Assembly (NCBI RefSeq): GCF_047301505.1 | Contig: NZ_CP154840.1 | Coordinates: 3,286,001 to 3,350,000, forward strand | Source of the DNA: Lysinibacillus_B sp031181585 | GTDB taxonomy: Bacteria > Bacillota > Bacilli > Bacillales_A > Planococcaceae | Length of the DNA: 64,000 bases | Direction: 5' to 3' | Shown: one piece after another, positions 7,769 to 16,861 of the stretch | Layout: each line of letters begins with the position of its first letter | Numbering within the stretch: position 1 is the first letter of the stretch | Position numbers and translations under genes: made by a program | The notes under the pieces: model-generated | Databases searched by the model: none | What the model was told of the DNA's origin: nothing | Seen by the model: only the letters and a program-made list of their open reading frames with translations

Positions 7769-8560
7769 CTATCTCTTACTAAATGCTTTAGGGTAATCTG
7801 CTGTATTCCATGAATGCGTCTTTTTCATTTCTTTGTCTGTTTTCAGGAAGTAGTTATAACGGATTGTGTCTTCCTTATTATCTAATGGATCATCCCAAGT
7901 GGCATCAATATGTCGCCACTCTCCCGCTACCTTTACAAGATTCCAGCTGTGAGCCGCCCCTCCAGCCTTTCCCTTAATATATTGCGCTTCAATCCCGAGC
8001 TCTGATAGCATTTTGTGCATAAGCAGTGAATATGCCTGGCAAACCCCTTTGTTTTCCGTCAAGGCTGTATAAGTACTATGACTACTTCCTTGTGTATTGT
8101 CTGAGTATTCGATATTAAGTACAATATAGTCATGGACAGCTTTAATCATATCCTGGTGTGAAAGTTTTTCTTTCCGAATGTTAGAAAGTATTTCTTCCAC
8201 CCGCTCATCCACGTATTTTTCTTTTTCTTTTGTTGTTAAAAAGTCGATGCTAAATTGGAGATTCATCTCATCTCCCATTTGTTTTATACTAGCCTCTAAT
8301 CTTGTCATATTTTCATATGAATAACTGTCCTTTTTACGAATGTCATGTAGAATTAGCTTGAGTTGCTCTTCTACCGCTTCTTCCTCTCCCTTATATGAGA
8401 CTGTGAAGGAAGGCTCAAAGGAAGCAATACCATCATAGATTTCACTATATAACTCCGAATCATAAGCTGTTTGGTCAGCCATGGCCGTAGTCGACATAAT
8501 AGAAGCACCAAGCCCGCTGCATAAGGTTATTAACCCCAGTAATCTCCCTAGCTTTTTCAA
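7769..8560 (-). CDS. Secreted transglutaminase-like cysteine protease domain protein
   Basis: 263 residues with a Sec signal peptide (hydrophobic residues 8-26, cut after TAMA). The C-terminal half is a transglutaminase-core domain with the Cys-His-Asp triad visible: GVCQAYS (about 173), AAHSWNLV (about 206) and HIDATWDD (about 219). The N-terminal 90 residues are charged and of unknown fold. Start is TTG with GGGGGG 6 nt upstream. Such proteins are often extracytoplasmic peptidases or crosslinkers; substrate unknown. It stands alone between terminators. Confidence 0.82.
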   Translation of the reverse strand: MKKLGRLLGLITLCSGLGASIMSTTAMADQTAYDSELYSEIYDGIASFEPSFTVSYKGEEEAVEEQLKLILHDIRKKDSYSYENMTRLEASIKQMGDEMNLQFSIDFLTTKEKEKYVDERVEEILSNIRKEKLSHQDMIKAVHDYIVLNIEYSDNTQGSSHSTYTALTENKGVCQAYSLLMHKMLSELGIEAQYIKGKAGGAAHSWNLVKVAGEWRHIDATWDDPLDNKEDTIRYNYFLKTDKEMKKTHSWNTADYPKAFSKR

Positions 8561-8879
8561 AGTCAGCCCCCCTTTTCCTTAGTTGTCATCATCTTTGCAT
8601 TATATGATTCTTTCGTTTAAAAATACCCAAGAACCAAAAGATGATAAACATGGACTATCAAATTGCTATTATTCTTTTTATCTTTACGAGGAGATATTCG
8701 GCTTTTTAAAAATGTAATCATAAAAAAAGAACTACTCAGAAAGTTTTAATTTTCTGAATAGCTCTATTTTCTTCCTACATATCTACTAATAGCTCTTATG
8801 ACTTGGATGTAATCAACACCCTATCCTCCTCTTTACTACAAAGGATTTGTCGCAAATTATGATGCCAAGACGCCTCTCT
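8561..8879. other. Intergenic stretch between the transglutaminase gene and menE
   Basis: Holds a TATAAT-like -10 on the minus strand at 8599-8604 for the gene ending at 7769, and a menE-side terminator at 8722-8768. I see no coding potential in the rest. In B. subtilis menC would start here; it is not present. Confidence 0.6.
8722..8768 (-). terminator. Terminator after menE
   Basis: On the minus strand a 15-bp imperfect stem (AGAGCTATTCAGAAA / TTTCTGAGTAGTTCT) is followed by seven U. It lies about 110 nt past the menE stop. Confidence 0.8.
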
Positions 8880-10316
8880 CTATTGCAAAAGCTCCTTTAA
8901 CTTTCTCCGTACAAGTTTATTTGACCCATTACGAGGTAATTCATCGATGAAAATAATATTCTTCGGCAATTTATAAGATGCTAATCTCATTTTACAGAAG
9001 GAAAGAAGTTCCTCAGCAGCTGCCTCTTTCTTTAAGACAACAAAAGCAACCGGCACCTGCCCCCATACACTATCATCCATTCCGCATACGCCTGCTTCCT
9101 TAACCGATGGGTGGGCGAGCAGCACATTTTCAATTTCAGCCGGGTAAATATTTTCTCCACCTGAGATGATTAAATCTGCCCGGCGATCGATAACATATAA
9201 ATAGCCTTCTTCATCCAGATAACCGATATCACCTGTCTTCAACCAGCCTGCATCCAATGCAGGACGGGTTGCAAAGCGTCCAATATAACCAGGTGTTACA
9301 TGCGGACCGCGAATACAAATTTCCCCTTCGTCCGTTGGCTTTTTAGAACCTTCAATTCGAATTTGATTGAAAAACAGCGGTTTTCCTGCAGAACCTGCTT
9401 TTTGCATAGCATCCTCACTGCTTAATGTAGCTGTCTGGGAAGATGTTTCTGTCATGCCATACGTCTGGACTACCTGCAGCTGCAGCCTCTCTGCCCTTTT
9501 CAAATAATCCACTGGAACCGGTCCGCCTCCCGCAAGAATAGAACTAAAATTTGGATGGGCTTTTAGTCCATGTTCCTCCATGTAAGAAAGAACCCGTTCT
9601 AGCATTACAGCAACTGCTGACATTCTCGTCACCAATCCTTGTGCAATTTCAGCCGCACACAAGGTCACATCGAACTTCTCATATAAACGTACTTGCATGC
9701 CGTACAGCAAGGACCTCATTAAAATTGAAAAGCCGCTAATATGAAAAATTGGCACCGTACATAGCCACACGTCATCTTCCTTCAGGCCTAAATTCAGGGC
9801 GGAGCTTATCGCACTTGAACTGTGATTTCGGACCGTCTGCCGAACCCCTTTTGGAAATCCGGTCGTCCCTGATGTATACATAATGGAAATGGTTGCTTCA
9901 TCATCCCATTCTTCTACTGCTTCTATTTCAACTCCCTCAGCATGAAAGACCTCAGTAAATAGAATATATTCGACATCCTCAGGAAGCTTTTGCTTTTCTT
10001 CTTCATGAACAAGAACCGCCTTTACTTCGGCATCCTGAATCTGATACTGCAGTTCATATGGTGATAGCCTTCCATTCAATAAAACAATCTCTATTCCTCT
10101 TTCCATACAGCCATATATCATCAGTATGAGTTCAGGACGGGAAGGGGCTAAAAGTGCGATGCGATCTCCTTTATGTAAATGAAATGCTGCCAGCTTTTCA
10201 GCAATCCGGACCGCTTCCTCATAAAGTTCTTTAAATGTCCATTTTTCGTGATAATAACTCAAACCAATTCGATTAGGTGTCAAATAGCTGCGCTGTGCTA
10301 ACCAATTCGGCTGCAT
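8880..10316 (-). CDS. menE: o-Succinylbenzoate-CoA ligase
   Basis: Activates o-succinylbenzoate with ATP and CoA, the step before MenB in menaquinone synthesis. 478 residues, a full acyl-adenylate-forming enzyme: P-loop YTSGTTGFPKGV (about 149), YGMTETSS (about 281), LKTGDIGY (about 354) and the C-terminal lysine region NGSNKLVRR. Start ATG with a GGGGGG ribosome site. It lies 45 nt downstream of a GGDEF gene and so is probably transcribed with it rather than with menFDHB, which end at their own terminator. Confidence 0.95.
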   Translation of the reverse strand: MQPNWLAQRSYLTPNRIGLSYYHEKWTFKELYEEAVRIAEKLAAFHLHKGDRIALLAPSRPELILMIYGCMERGIEIVLLNGRLSPYELQYQIQDAEVKAVLVHEEEKQKLPEDVEYILFTEVFHAEGVEIEAVEEWDDEATISIMYTSGTTGFPKGVRQTVRNHSSSAISSALNLGLKEDDVWLCTVPIFHISGFSILMRSLLYGMQVRLYEKFDVTLCAAEIAQGLVTRMSAVAVMLERVLSYMEEHGLKAHPNFSSILAGGGPVPVDYLKRAERLQLQVVQTYGMTETSSQTATLSSEDAMQKAGSAGKPLFFNQIRIEGSKKPTDEGEICIRGPHVTPGYIGRFATRPALDAGWLKTGDIGYLDEEGYLYVIDRRADLIISGGENIYPAEIENVLLAHPSVKEAGVCGMDDSVWGQVPVAFVVLKKEAAAEELLSFCKMRLASYKLPKNIIFIDELPRNGSNKLVRRKLKELLQ

Positions 10317-10361
10317 ATATGTTCCCCCCTACAATATGAAAAGGGGCTTAAATCTGCCCCG

Positions 10362-11633
10362 TTATTTCTTCTCATAGATATTAAAAGTATTCTTTCCAAG
10401 ACTTTTTCCTTTATATAATGCCTCGTCGGCATACCGCAATGCCTGAGCTGCTGTTAAGGAAGGCTCTTCCATAAACACGACCCCTATACTAGTGGTGATT
10501 TCCAGCTTTGTATGCTGTATGACTATTGGCTCTTTAACTGCTTCATTAATTTGTTGAGCGATATTTTTCACATATCCTTTATCAGCTGTGCCTGATACTA
10601 ATATAACAAATTCATCCCCGCCTAACCTCGCCACGAGTCCCTGTTCTTCTATCACCCGTTTTAACCGATTACCAAATTCAATAATGACTTTATCGCCAAT
10701 TTCATGTCCATATGAATCATTAATTTGTTTAAAATTATCTATGTCCAATAACATAAGAATAAATGGAGAGTGCTTTTTTGAAAGCATCGATATTGCTGTA
10801 TCTAAGTGATCGCTGAACATACGGCGGTTTGGTAATCCTGTTAACATATCATGATAAGCAAAATATTTTAAATGGTCTTCCTGCTGCTTTTCTTTTGAAA
10901 TATCCCTAGCAACCAATAACATATGCAAAAAATGGCCCTCTCTATCATAAACGGGGTTCCCTTTGACCTCGGCCCATATCCAACCACGCTCTGTATGAAG
11001 AGCCTGGAGCTTCATATCAAACGTTTCATCTTTTTCAAGAGCAGCTGTAAAGTTATTTGTAAGCTCCTCTATATAATCAGGGTGAATATTAAAAAATGGC
11101 TCCCGGTCATGAAAATCTGTGTAATCAAAACCGAAAATCTCTTTGCTAGAAGGAGAAACATAAAGATAATTTAAATTCTTATTCATTAAAACCAAGACAT
11201 CTTGAATATTTTCAGCGATTATCCGGTAATTCAGTTCACTATCCAAATATCGCTCTGCAATCTTATCTAATTCAACCATGCTTTTCATAATTAAAAAATA
11301 TCCTACAAGACAGTCATCCTCTTTGATAGGATTTAAACGCATCAAACAAGAAACAGTTACATTACCTTCAGCGATCAATCGAAAACGTCTATCTAAAAAA
11401 TACAGCTCATCTAACGAAAGATTCGCATGCTCTTCTTCACCTGGTTCATTAATGATGAATTGTTGAAAATGACAATCTACTATTTTGCTTTTTTCAAAGC
11501 CGCTTATAGCGATAAAAGCCGGATTGGCATCTAAAATATTTCCTTTTTTATCGAGATACAAAATAGCATCTTTATTATATTCAAAAAGGGAGGTAAGTTT
11601 ATTCTTTAGTTTCTCATATTCAGTAGCATCCAT
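10362..11633 (-). CDS. PAS-PAS-GGDEF diguanylate cyclase
   Basis: A 423-residue cytoplasmic protein. Two PAS domains (about residues 8-125 and 132-250, the second with the PAC-like WIWAEVKGNPVYD segment) precede a GGDEF domain (about 255-420). The active-site motif GGDEF is intact at about 338-342 and the substrate region LDIDNFKQINDSYGH is normal, so c-di-GMP synthesis is predicted. The product-inhibition I-site RxxD is replaced by EEQG. No membrane segment, so the PAS domains sense something internal (heme, flavin, redox or ligand unknown). It sits inside the men cluster between menB and menE. Confidence 0.92.
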   Translation of the reverse strand: MDATEYEKLKNKLTSLFEYNKDAILYLDKKGNILDANPAFIAISGFEKSKIVDCHFQQFIINEPGEEEHANLSLDELYFLDRRFRLIAEGNVTVSCLMRLNPIKEDDCLVGYFLIMKSMVELDKIAERYLDSELNYRIIAENIQDVLVLMNKNLNYLYVSPSSKEIFGFDYTDFHDREPFFNIHPDYIEELTNNFTAALEKDETFDMKLQALHTERGWIWAEVKGNPVYDREGHFLHMLLVARDISKEKQQEDHLKYFAYHDMLTGLPNRRMFSDHLDTAISMLSKKHSPFILMLLDIDNFKQINDSYGHEIGDKVIIEFGNRLKRVIEEQGLVARLGGDEFVILVSGTADKGYVKNIAQQINEAVKEPIVIQHTKLEITTSIGVVFMEEPSLTAAQALRYADEALYKGKSLGKNTFNIYEKK

Positions 11634-11933
11634 TTTTCTATTTCACCCCCTGCTTATCGTTGCTTGCGGTATTTTTACTCTACTATCCTAATCTTAATTA
11701 TTTTGTTAAAGGAAAAGCAAGTGGAAAAATAAGAAAGGTACAGTTAACTTTCTCAGACTTTTGACAAACACTTTCATCCAGTGCTGCTTACCTGACAAAC
11801 GTTTTCAAAGACAGTCGGGGTGAAACTTCTTTTTGTAAAATAAGCTAAAAAGAAGTGAAGACAAAGTCATAAAATGACTTTGTCTTCATTTTAAAAAGGG
11901 CACAAGTACCCTTCTTACTTATGATAAATCGAT
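11634..11933. other. Intergenic stretch between the GGDEF gene and menB
   Basis: Contains the menB terminator at its right end and must hold the promoter of the GGDEF-menE unit, though no convincing -35/-10 pair is seen. A loosely repeated GACAAAC phrase (11761 and 11793) is of unknown meaning. No coding potential. Confidence 0.5.
11850..11893 (-). terminator. menFDHB terminator
   Basis: Perfect stem GAAGACAAAGTCA / TGACTTTGTCTTC (11857-11887, loop TAAAA). On the minus strand it is followed by CTTCTTTTT. It lies 47 nt beyond the menB stop and separates menB from the GGDEF gene and menE. Confidence 0.88.
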
Positions 11934-12755
11934 TTACGGGAAACGTGGGAATTGACCGAAGTCTGGTTTACGTTTTTCTTTAAATGCGTCGCGGCCTTCT
12001 TTTGCTTCATCTGTTGTGTAGTAAAGAAGTGTAGCATCGCCAGCCATTTGTTGAAGACCTGCTAGACCATCTGTATCTGCATTCATTGCTGCCTTTAAGA
12101 AGCGTAGCGCAGTTGGAGACATTTCAAGCATTTCTTCACACCATTGAACTGTTTCATCTTCTAATTGCTCATATGGTACTACAGTGTTTACTAAGCCCAT
12201 ATCAAGCGCTTGTTGTGCGTCGTATTGACGGCATAAATACCAAATCTCGCGTGCCTTTTTATGACCTACGATGCGAGCCAGGTAGCCTGAACCGTAACCA
12301 GCATCAAATGAGCCTACTTTTGGTCCTGTTTGTCCGAAACGTGCATTGTCAGCTGCAATCGTTAAATCACATACGACATGCAATACATGTCCACCACCGA
12401 TTGCATAGCCTGCAACCATCGCTACGACTGGTTTAGGGATAACACGGATTAAGCGTTGTAAATCAAGTACATTCAGACGCGGAATCTCGTCTTCGCCTAC
12501 ATAGCCGCCATGACCGCGCACTTTTTGGTCGCCGCCTGAGCAGAATGCCATTTCCCCTTCACCTGTTAAGATAATTACACCGACGTTTTTATCGTCACGT
12601 GCACGTGAAAATGCGTCGATCATTTCCATTACCGTTTTCGGACGGAATGCATTACGCACTTCTGGACGGTTGATCGTAATTTTAGCGATCCCGTTGTAGA
12701 ACTCATACTTAATATCTTCGTAAGTATGTAGTGAAGTCCATTGACGTGTTGTCAT
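11934..12755 (-). CDS. menB: 1,4-Dihydroxy-2-naphthoyl-CoA synthase
   Basis: Cyclises o-succinylbenzoyl-CoA to 1,4-dihydroxy-2-naphthoyl-CoA. The 273-residue crotonase-fold enzyme has the MenB signatures FCSGGDQ (about 71), AGYAIGGGHVLH (oxyanion hole, about 115) and GQTGPKVGSFDAGYGS (about 143). AGGAGG lies 8 nt before the ATG and the gene follows menH by 12 nt. Last gene of the menF-D-H-B unit. Confidence 0.97.
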   Translation of the reverse strand: MTTRQWTSLHTYEDIKYEFYNGIAKITINRPEVRNAFRPKTVMEMIDAFSRARDDKNVGVIILTGEGEMAFCSGGDQKVRGHGGYVGEDEIPRLNVLDLQRLIRVIPKPVVAMVAGYAIGGGHVLHVVCDLTIAADNARFGQTGPKVGSFDAGYGSGYLARIVGHKKAREIWYLCRQYDAQQALDMGLVNTVVPYEQLEDETVQWCEEMLEMSPTALRFLKAAMNADTDGLAGLQQMAGDATLLYYTTDEAKEGRDAFKEKRKPDFGQFPRFP

Positions 12756-12767
12756 TGTATAGTCCTC

Positions 12768-13586
12768 CTAAAAATTTGATGAAATCGTTTCCTTTATTAT
12801 TGTAGCAAACTCTGACGAATTTTCCACATGAATTGCGTGTCCGACGTCATTTACTGTCAAATGCCGCACTTTTTTGATTAATGCAGTCATTTCCCGGGCA
12901 ATATTCTCAAACTTCACATCCAGTTCTCCGGTAATTAAAATTACGGGTATTTCCAGCTCTCTTAGCTTTTCCCATAATGACGGCATCATTCCTGTGCCCA
13001 TGCCACGAAGGCTGTTTGCAAGACCAATTGCATGCTGCTGAAGCCGCTCTTTTCTTATTTGTTGCTGCATGCTTAACGGAAGCCTTTTCTGCGTAGCAAA
13101 AAGAGAAATATTTTCCCATGTATCCACGAATTTTTCAATACCGTCCGCTTCTATCTTATCAGCTAATAAGCTATCAGCCTTTCTGCGTAATACCCGTTCT
13201 TCCTCAGATTTCAAACCTGGTGATGCGCTTTCCAGAAGAAGTGTCTTGATTCGATTAGGGTATTTTACTGCATAGCTGAGCGCAATTCGACCACCCATTG
13301 AATAACCGACAAGGATAAAACTATCAAGCCGAAGCTGCCGGCATATTTCCTCCAGTACTTCGATCTGACTGTTCATTTCATAAAGTGATGAATCGCCAGG
13401 GCTGTCTGTCTTGCCGTGCCCAATACAATCAATAGCTACAATACGAAAACTAGAAAGCTGATGAGCTATCGGTTCCCATGTGTGAGTCGACCCGGTAAAG
13501 CCGTGCAGCATAACAATCGTTTGATCTGCTGATTCATTCCAAACTTGAATATGAACATTGATCCCTTTTACTTTTAGGAAAGCCAT
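12768..13586 (-). CDS. menH: 2-Succinyl-6-hydroxy-2,4-cyclohexadiene-1-carboxylate synthase
   Basis: Removes pyruvate from the MenD product. 272 residues, alpha/beta hydrolase fold with HGFTGS (about 28), nucleophile elbow GYSMGGR (about 94), acid GELDVKF (about 220) and histidine GHAIHVE (about 250). Translation starts inside menD (13-nt overlap), as expected for coupled men genes. B. subtilis calls it YtxM. Confidence 0.92.
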   Translation of the reverse strand: MAFLKVKGINVHIQVWNESADQTIVMLHGFTGSTHTWEPIAHQLSSFRIVAIDCIGHGKTDSPGDSSLYEMNSQIEVLEEICRQLRLDSFILVGYSMGGRIALSYAVKYPNRIKTLLLESASPGLKSEEERVLRRKADSLLADKIEADGIEKFVDTWENISLFATQKRLPLSMQQQIRKERLQQHAIGLANSLRGMGTGMMPSLWEKLRELEIPVILITGELDVKFENIAREMTALIKKVRHLTVNDVGHAIHVENSSEFATIIKETISSNF

Positions 13587-15295
13587 TTGTCCAGCTCCTC
13601 GTTAATTGCCTGCCATAATTTACGGTGAGTAATCAAATTTTCTTCCCTATCTGTCATTACTTCAATCAATCGAATAGGCTTTTGACTTGGCTCCGCTAAT
13701 GCCTGTTCAAACGCTTTCATTCCTTCGACCCTAGTATATTGTAAATCATACATGGCAGCCAAATGTTCAAAGGTTAGCCCGGTTGGAGTGCCAAACAGAT
13801 CCTCATAATGCCGCTCTACAGAAGCCTGTGGCAGATAAGAGAAGATACCGCCGCCATCATTATTCATAACTACAACGGTCAGCTTCAGCTGCTGATAACG
13901 GGCAGCTACAAAAGCATTGCTGTCATGCAGAAATGCCAAATCTCCGATCAGTAAATAAGAGTTTCTGTCAGGTGTAGCCGCACTATAGCCAAGTGCCGTG
14001 GACATCACACCATCAATGCCATTTGCACCCCGGTTTGCCGCGATACGAATATCTTTTGCAGCAGGCATGTAGAATGTATCAATATCACGGATTGGCATAC
14101 TGCTTGAAGCAAAGACATCACTATGCTCAGGAAGCAGTTGCATCATTTTCCCGACAAGAGCTCCCTCATCCTTTTCCCCTTCGATATAACGTTCAATTTG
14201 AGATAATGCTTTTTGCTGGGCGTGCTTCCATATTTCTGCGTAGATTGGACTTAATTTTGAGTTCAATATCAGCTCATCAAATGATTCATTCACACATGCA
14301 TGGATTGCATGTGTCGTCATATGAGTAGAATCCCGGAACATTGGATCTTCATCAATTACTATATATGTTCTTGGTATTGATTCCGTTAAAAAGATAGATA
14401 AGAATTTTGATACAGGCTGGGCTCCTATACGAATAACCGTATCTGGTGCCGCCACGCGTTTAAATGCTGTATTCTTTAAAATAGCATCATAGGTCGAGAT
14501 GATATATGGCTCGCAGTCTTCTGGAACATTCCCTCGTAACCCTGATAGACTTTCCACGATGACCGGCCATTTTAGCTTTCTGATCAACCGCCAAATGAAT
14601 ATATTGTCTGTGTTCAACGGCAGCTCACCGATAATAACTAAGCCTTTTTCTGCCTGTGCTACCGCTTCCTCTAATAAACGGCGGGCTTCAGGTGCTAGCC
14701 CATATCCGTTCACTACAGCAGTACTAAAGCGCGGCTTGGGCATTTCTTTAAAATCGATCAATAACGGCTCCCGGAATGGAATATTTATATGGACAGGTCC
14801 ATATGGAGCGCTTGTAGCAACAGCAACAGCCCGTGCTGTATGCCGTTCGATAAAAGGCAATGTTTGCTTTGCCTCATCCGGAATCGGATATTCGGCAAAC
14901 CATTTCACTTGCTCTCCATATAAATGGAGTTGATTAATTGTTTGGGGCGCGCCTACCTCACGTAATTCATGCGGACGATCAGCTGTAACAACAATAAGAG
15001 GAATACGTGCATTTTTTGCCTCTACGATTGCCGGATAGTAGTTCGCCGCTGCTGTTCCCGAAGTGCATAATAAAACAACTGGTTTACCTGAAGCCTTTGC
15101 GAGGCCTAAGGCAAAGAAGCCTGCCGCACGCTCATCCACCTGCCGGAACATCTCAATTTCCTTCGTATGAGCTATTGCATACGCTAATGGAGTCGAGCGT
15201 GAACCTGGACTGACTACTGCCTGCTCTACTCCGTTATTTACCAAACTCGTTACAATTGTATATACATAATTGGATAAGATATTACGTTCATTCAC
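13574..15295 (-). CDS. menD: SEPHCHC synthase (thiamine diphosphate enzyme)
   Basis: Condenses isochorismate with 2-oxoglutarate, using thiamine diphosphate and Mg. The 573-residue length and motifs fit: SPGSRSTPLA (about 29), the catalytic Glu in VDERAAGFFALG (about 53), TSGTAAANYYPA (about 78) and the cofactor segment GDLAFLHDSNAF near 445. Start GTG behind GGAGGAAATTTAG; 8-nt overlap with menF and 13 nt with menH. Confidence 0.97.
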   Translation of the reverse strand: MNERNILSNYVYTIVTSLVNNGVEQAVVSPGSRSTPLAYAIAHTKEIEMFRQVDERAAGFFALGLAKASGKPVVLLCTSGTAAANYYPAIVEAKNARIPLIVVTADRPHELREVGAPQTINQLHLYGEQVKWFAEYPIPDEAKQTLPFIERHTARAVAVATSAPYGPVHINIPFREPLLIDFKEMPKPRFSTAVVNGYGLAPEARRLLEEAVAQAEKGLVIIGELPLNTDNIFIWRLIRKLKWPVIVESLSGLRGNVPEDCEPYIISTYDAILKNTAFKRVAAPDTVIRIGAQPVSKFLSIFLTESIPRTYIVIDEDPMFRDSTHMTTHAIHACVNESFDELILNSKLSPIYAEIWKHAQQKALSQIERYIEGEKDEGALVGKMMQLLPEHSDVFASSSMPIRDIDTFYMPAAKDIRIAANRGANGIDGVMSTALGYSAATPDRNSYLLIGDLAFLHDSNAFVAARYQQLKLTVVVMNNDGGGIFSYLPQASVERHYEDLFGTPTGLTFEHLAAMYDLQYTRVEGMKAFEQALAEPSQKPIRLIEVMTDREENLITHRKLWQAINEELDKWLS

Positions 15296-16667
15296 CTAAA
15301 TTTCCTCCTAAGGCGCGCAGCATCGGACGGAATTTCACCAGCGTCTCCTCATATTCGGATTGTGGTGTGGAATCCCCTACAATGCCTCCTCCTGCATATA
15401 AAAAGGCTCGATCACCAAGTAAGGCAGCCGAACGAATTGCAACAGCAAATTCTCCATTGCCATCTGCATCAACCCAGCCAATTGGTGCCGCATAAAGGCC
15501 ACGGTTCATTGGCTCAAAGGTACGAATCATCTCCAGTGCTTCTTGACGAGGCACACCGCCTAATGCCGGAGTCGGATGTAGATCCTTCACAAGCTGCAAA
15601 ATTGTTGCCCCATCATTCAAAGTTCCCTCTACCGGTGTATACAAGTGTTGAATATCACGGATTTTCAATAGTTTTGGCTGCTTTGGAAATTTCACATTTA
15701 AACAGTTCTTTTTAAATGTCTCTGAAATCATCTCGACAACATAATGATGCTCCCCGCGATTCTTTTCATCATTTAACAATGCCTGCCCTAATTGCTTATC
15801 TTCATCAGATGTTTGCCCGCGTCGAATGGAGCCTGCTATACATGAAGAAAAGGCTTGTCCTTCCTCCACTTTTACAAGCCGTTCTGGAGATGCACCGAAA
15901 AACAGCATATCGTCATGCTCCAGCCCAAACAAATAGCTTTCCGGCTGTTCATGAATAACATGTGACAAGATCTGCGGAGATGCTACCTTTTCTTCAAATT
16001 GAAGAGCTAATGAACGAGCAATAACCACTTTTTGTGCGTCTCCTGCTTTAATGCATTCTGTTACCTGCTGAATTGATTGTAAATATTCTTCTTTATATGG
16101 CTCTCTATGATTTGTCATAACAGGTTTTTTATACGTTTTAACTTCCTTCACTTGTGCTGCATGAATTAGATGGTCCCGCTCATGTCTTAATTGCTCAAAT
16201 ATGTGGGCACTATTTTCTTCCTCAGTGATATAGTGAATGCTTACAAATGCTTTGTCATGACGGATGACTAGCTGAAATGTAGCAACAGTAAAAAAGCTCT
16301 GTGGAAAGGCAGACCATTCCCCCTTAATTTCATTTTGCGGATCAAACGTAAATCCACCAAATAAAATAGGCTGAAGATCCTCTTCCTTTACAATATTTTT
16401 CGTTAATTGCTTCCATTCTCGCGCCACTTCATCAAAACGCGTATGTCCTGCATTATTCTCAATTGTATGAGCATGTCCTAAACCTACAAGTGTTAAAGTC
16501 TTCTCACGGTTTTGCCAAAAATACCGCTCACCCTTATACTTTTCGCCAGCTGCAAAAAAGGCAAGGGCAGATAATCGGTTTACCTCAATTGTTTCCATAT
16601 AAAAATGGCGCTTTACGTTCAAAGAGCCCACTTCTACTTCAGTGGCATTGTACCACTTTTGTTGCAT
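15288..16667 (-). CDS. menF: Isochorismate synthase
   Basis: Converts chorismate to isochorismate, the entry step to menaquinone. 459 residues; the C-terminal chorismate-binding domain shows PESYLFGLE, FFGASPERLV, SIAGSIRRG-like SCIAGSIRRG and LHPTPALGGVPR, all typical. ACGGAGG precedes the ATG. First gene of the menF-D-H-B unit and divergent from menA with 194 bp between, which should contain both promoters. Confidence 0.95.
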   Translation of the reverse strand: MQQKWYNATEVEVGSLNVKRHFYMETIEVNRLSALAFFAAGEKYKGERYFWQNREKTLTLVGLGHAHTIENNAGHTRFDEVAREWKQLTKNIVKEEDLQPILFGGFTFDPQNEIKGEWSAFPQSFFTVATFQLVIRHDKAFVSIHYITEEENSAHIFEQLRHERDHLIHAAQVKEVKTYKKPVMTNHREPYKEEYLQSIQQVTECIKAGDAQKVVIARSLALQFEEKVASPQILSHVIHEQPESYLFGLEHDDMLFFGASPERLVKVEEGQAFSSCIAGSIRRGQTSDEDKQLGQALLNDEKNRGEHHYVVEMISETFKKNCLNVKFPKQPKLLKIRDIQHLYTPVEGTLNDGATILQLVKDLHPTPALGGVPRQEALEMIRTFEPMNRGLYAAPIGWVDADGNGEFAVAIRSAALLGDRAFLYAGGGIVGDSTPQSEYEETLVKFRPMLRALGGNLGE

Positions 16668-16861
16668 GAAAATTACCTCCGTCTTTGCAATTAAGCTTAA
16701 GAAAAAAGCTCTAATTGCTATCGTACATTTTTCAACATTATCTATATTATCATATCACTTTTTGTCCTAAACCTGTACGAGAAAGGCACACCTCTACCTT
16801 TTTTCTTGTTATTCGTATAAAATAGGATAGTACAGTTTAGTTGAAGGAGAGAAATATACGT

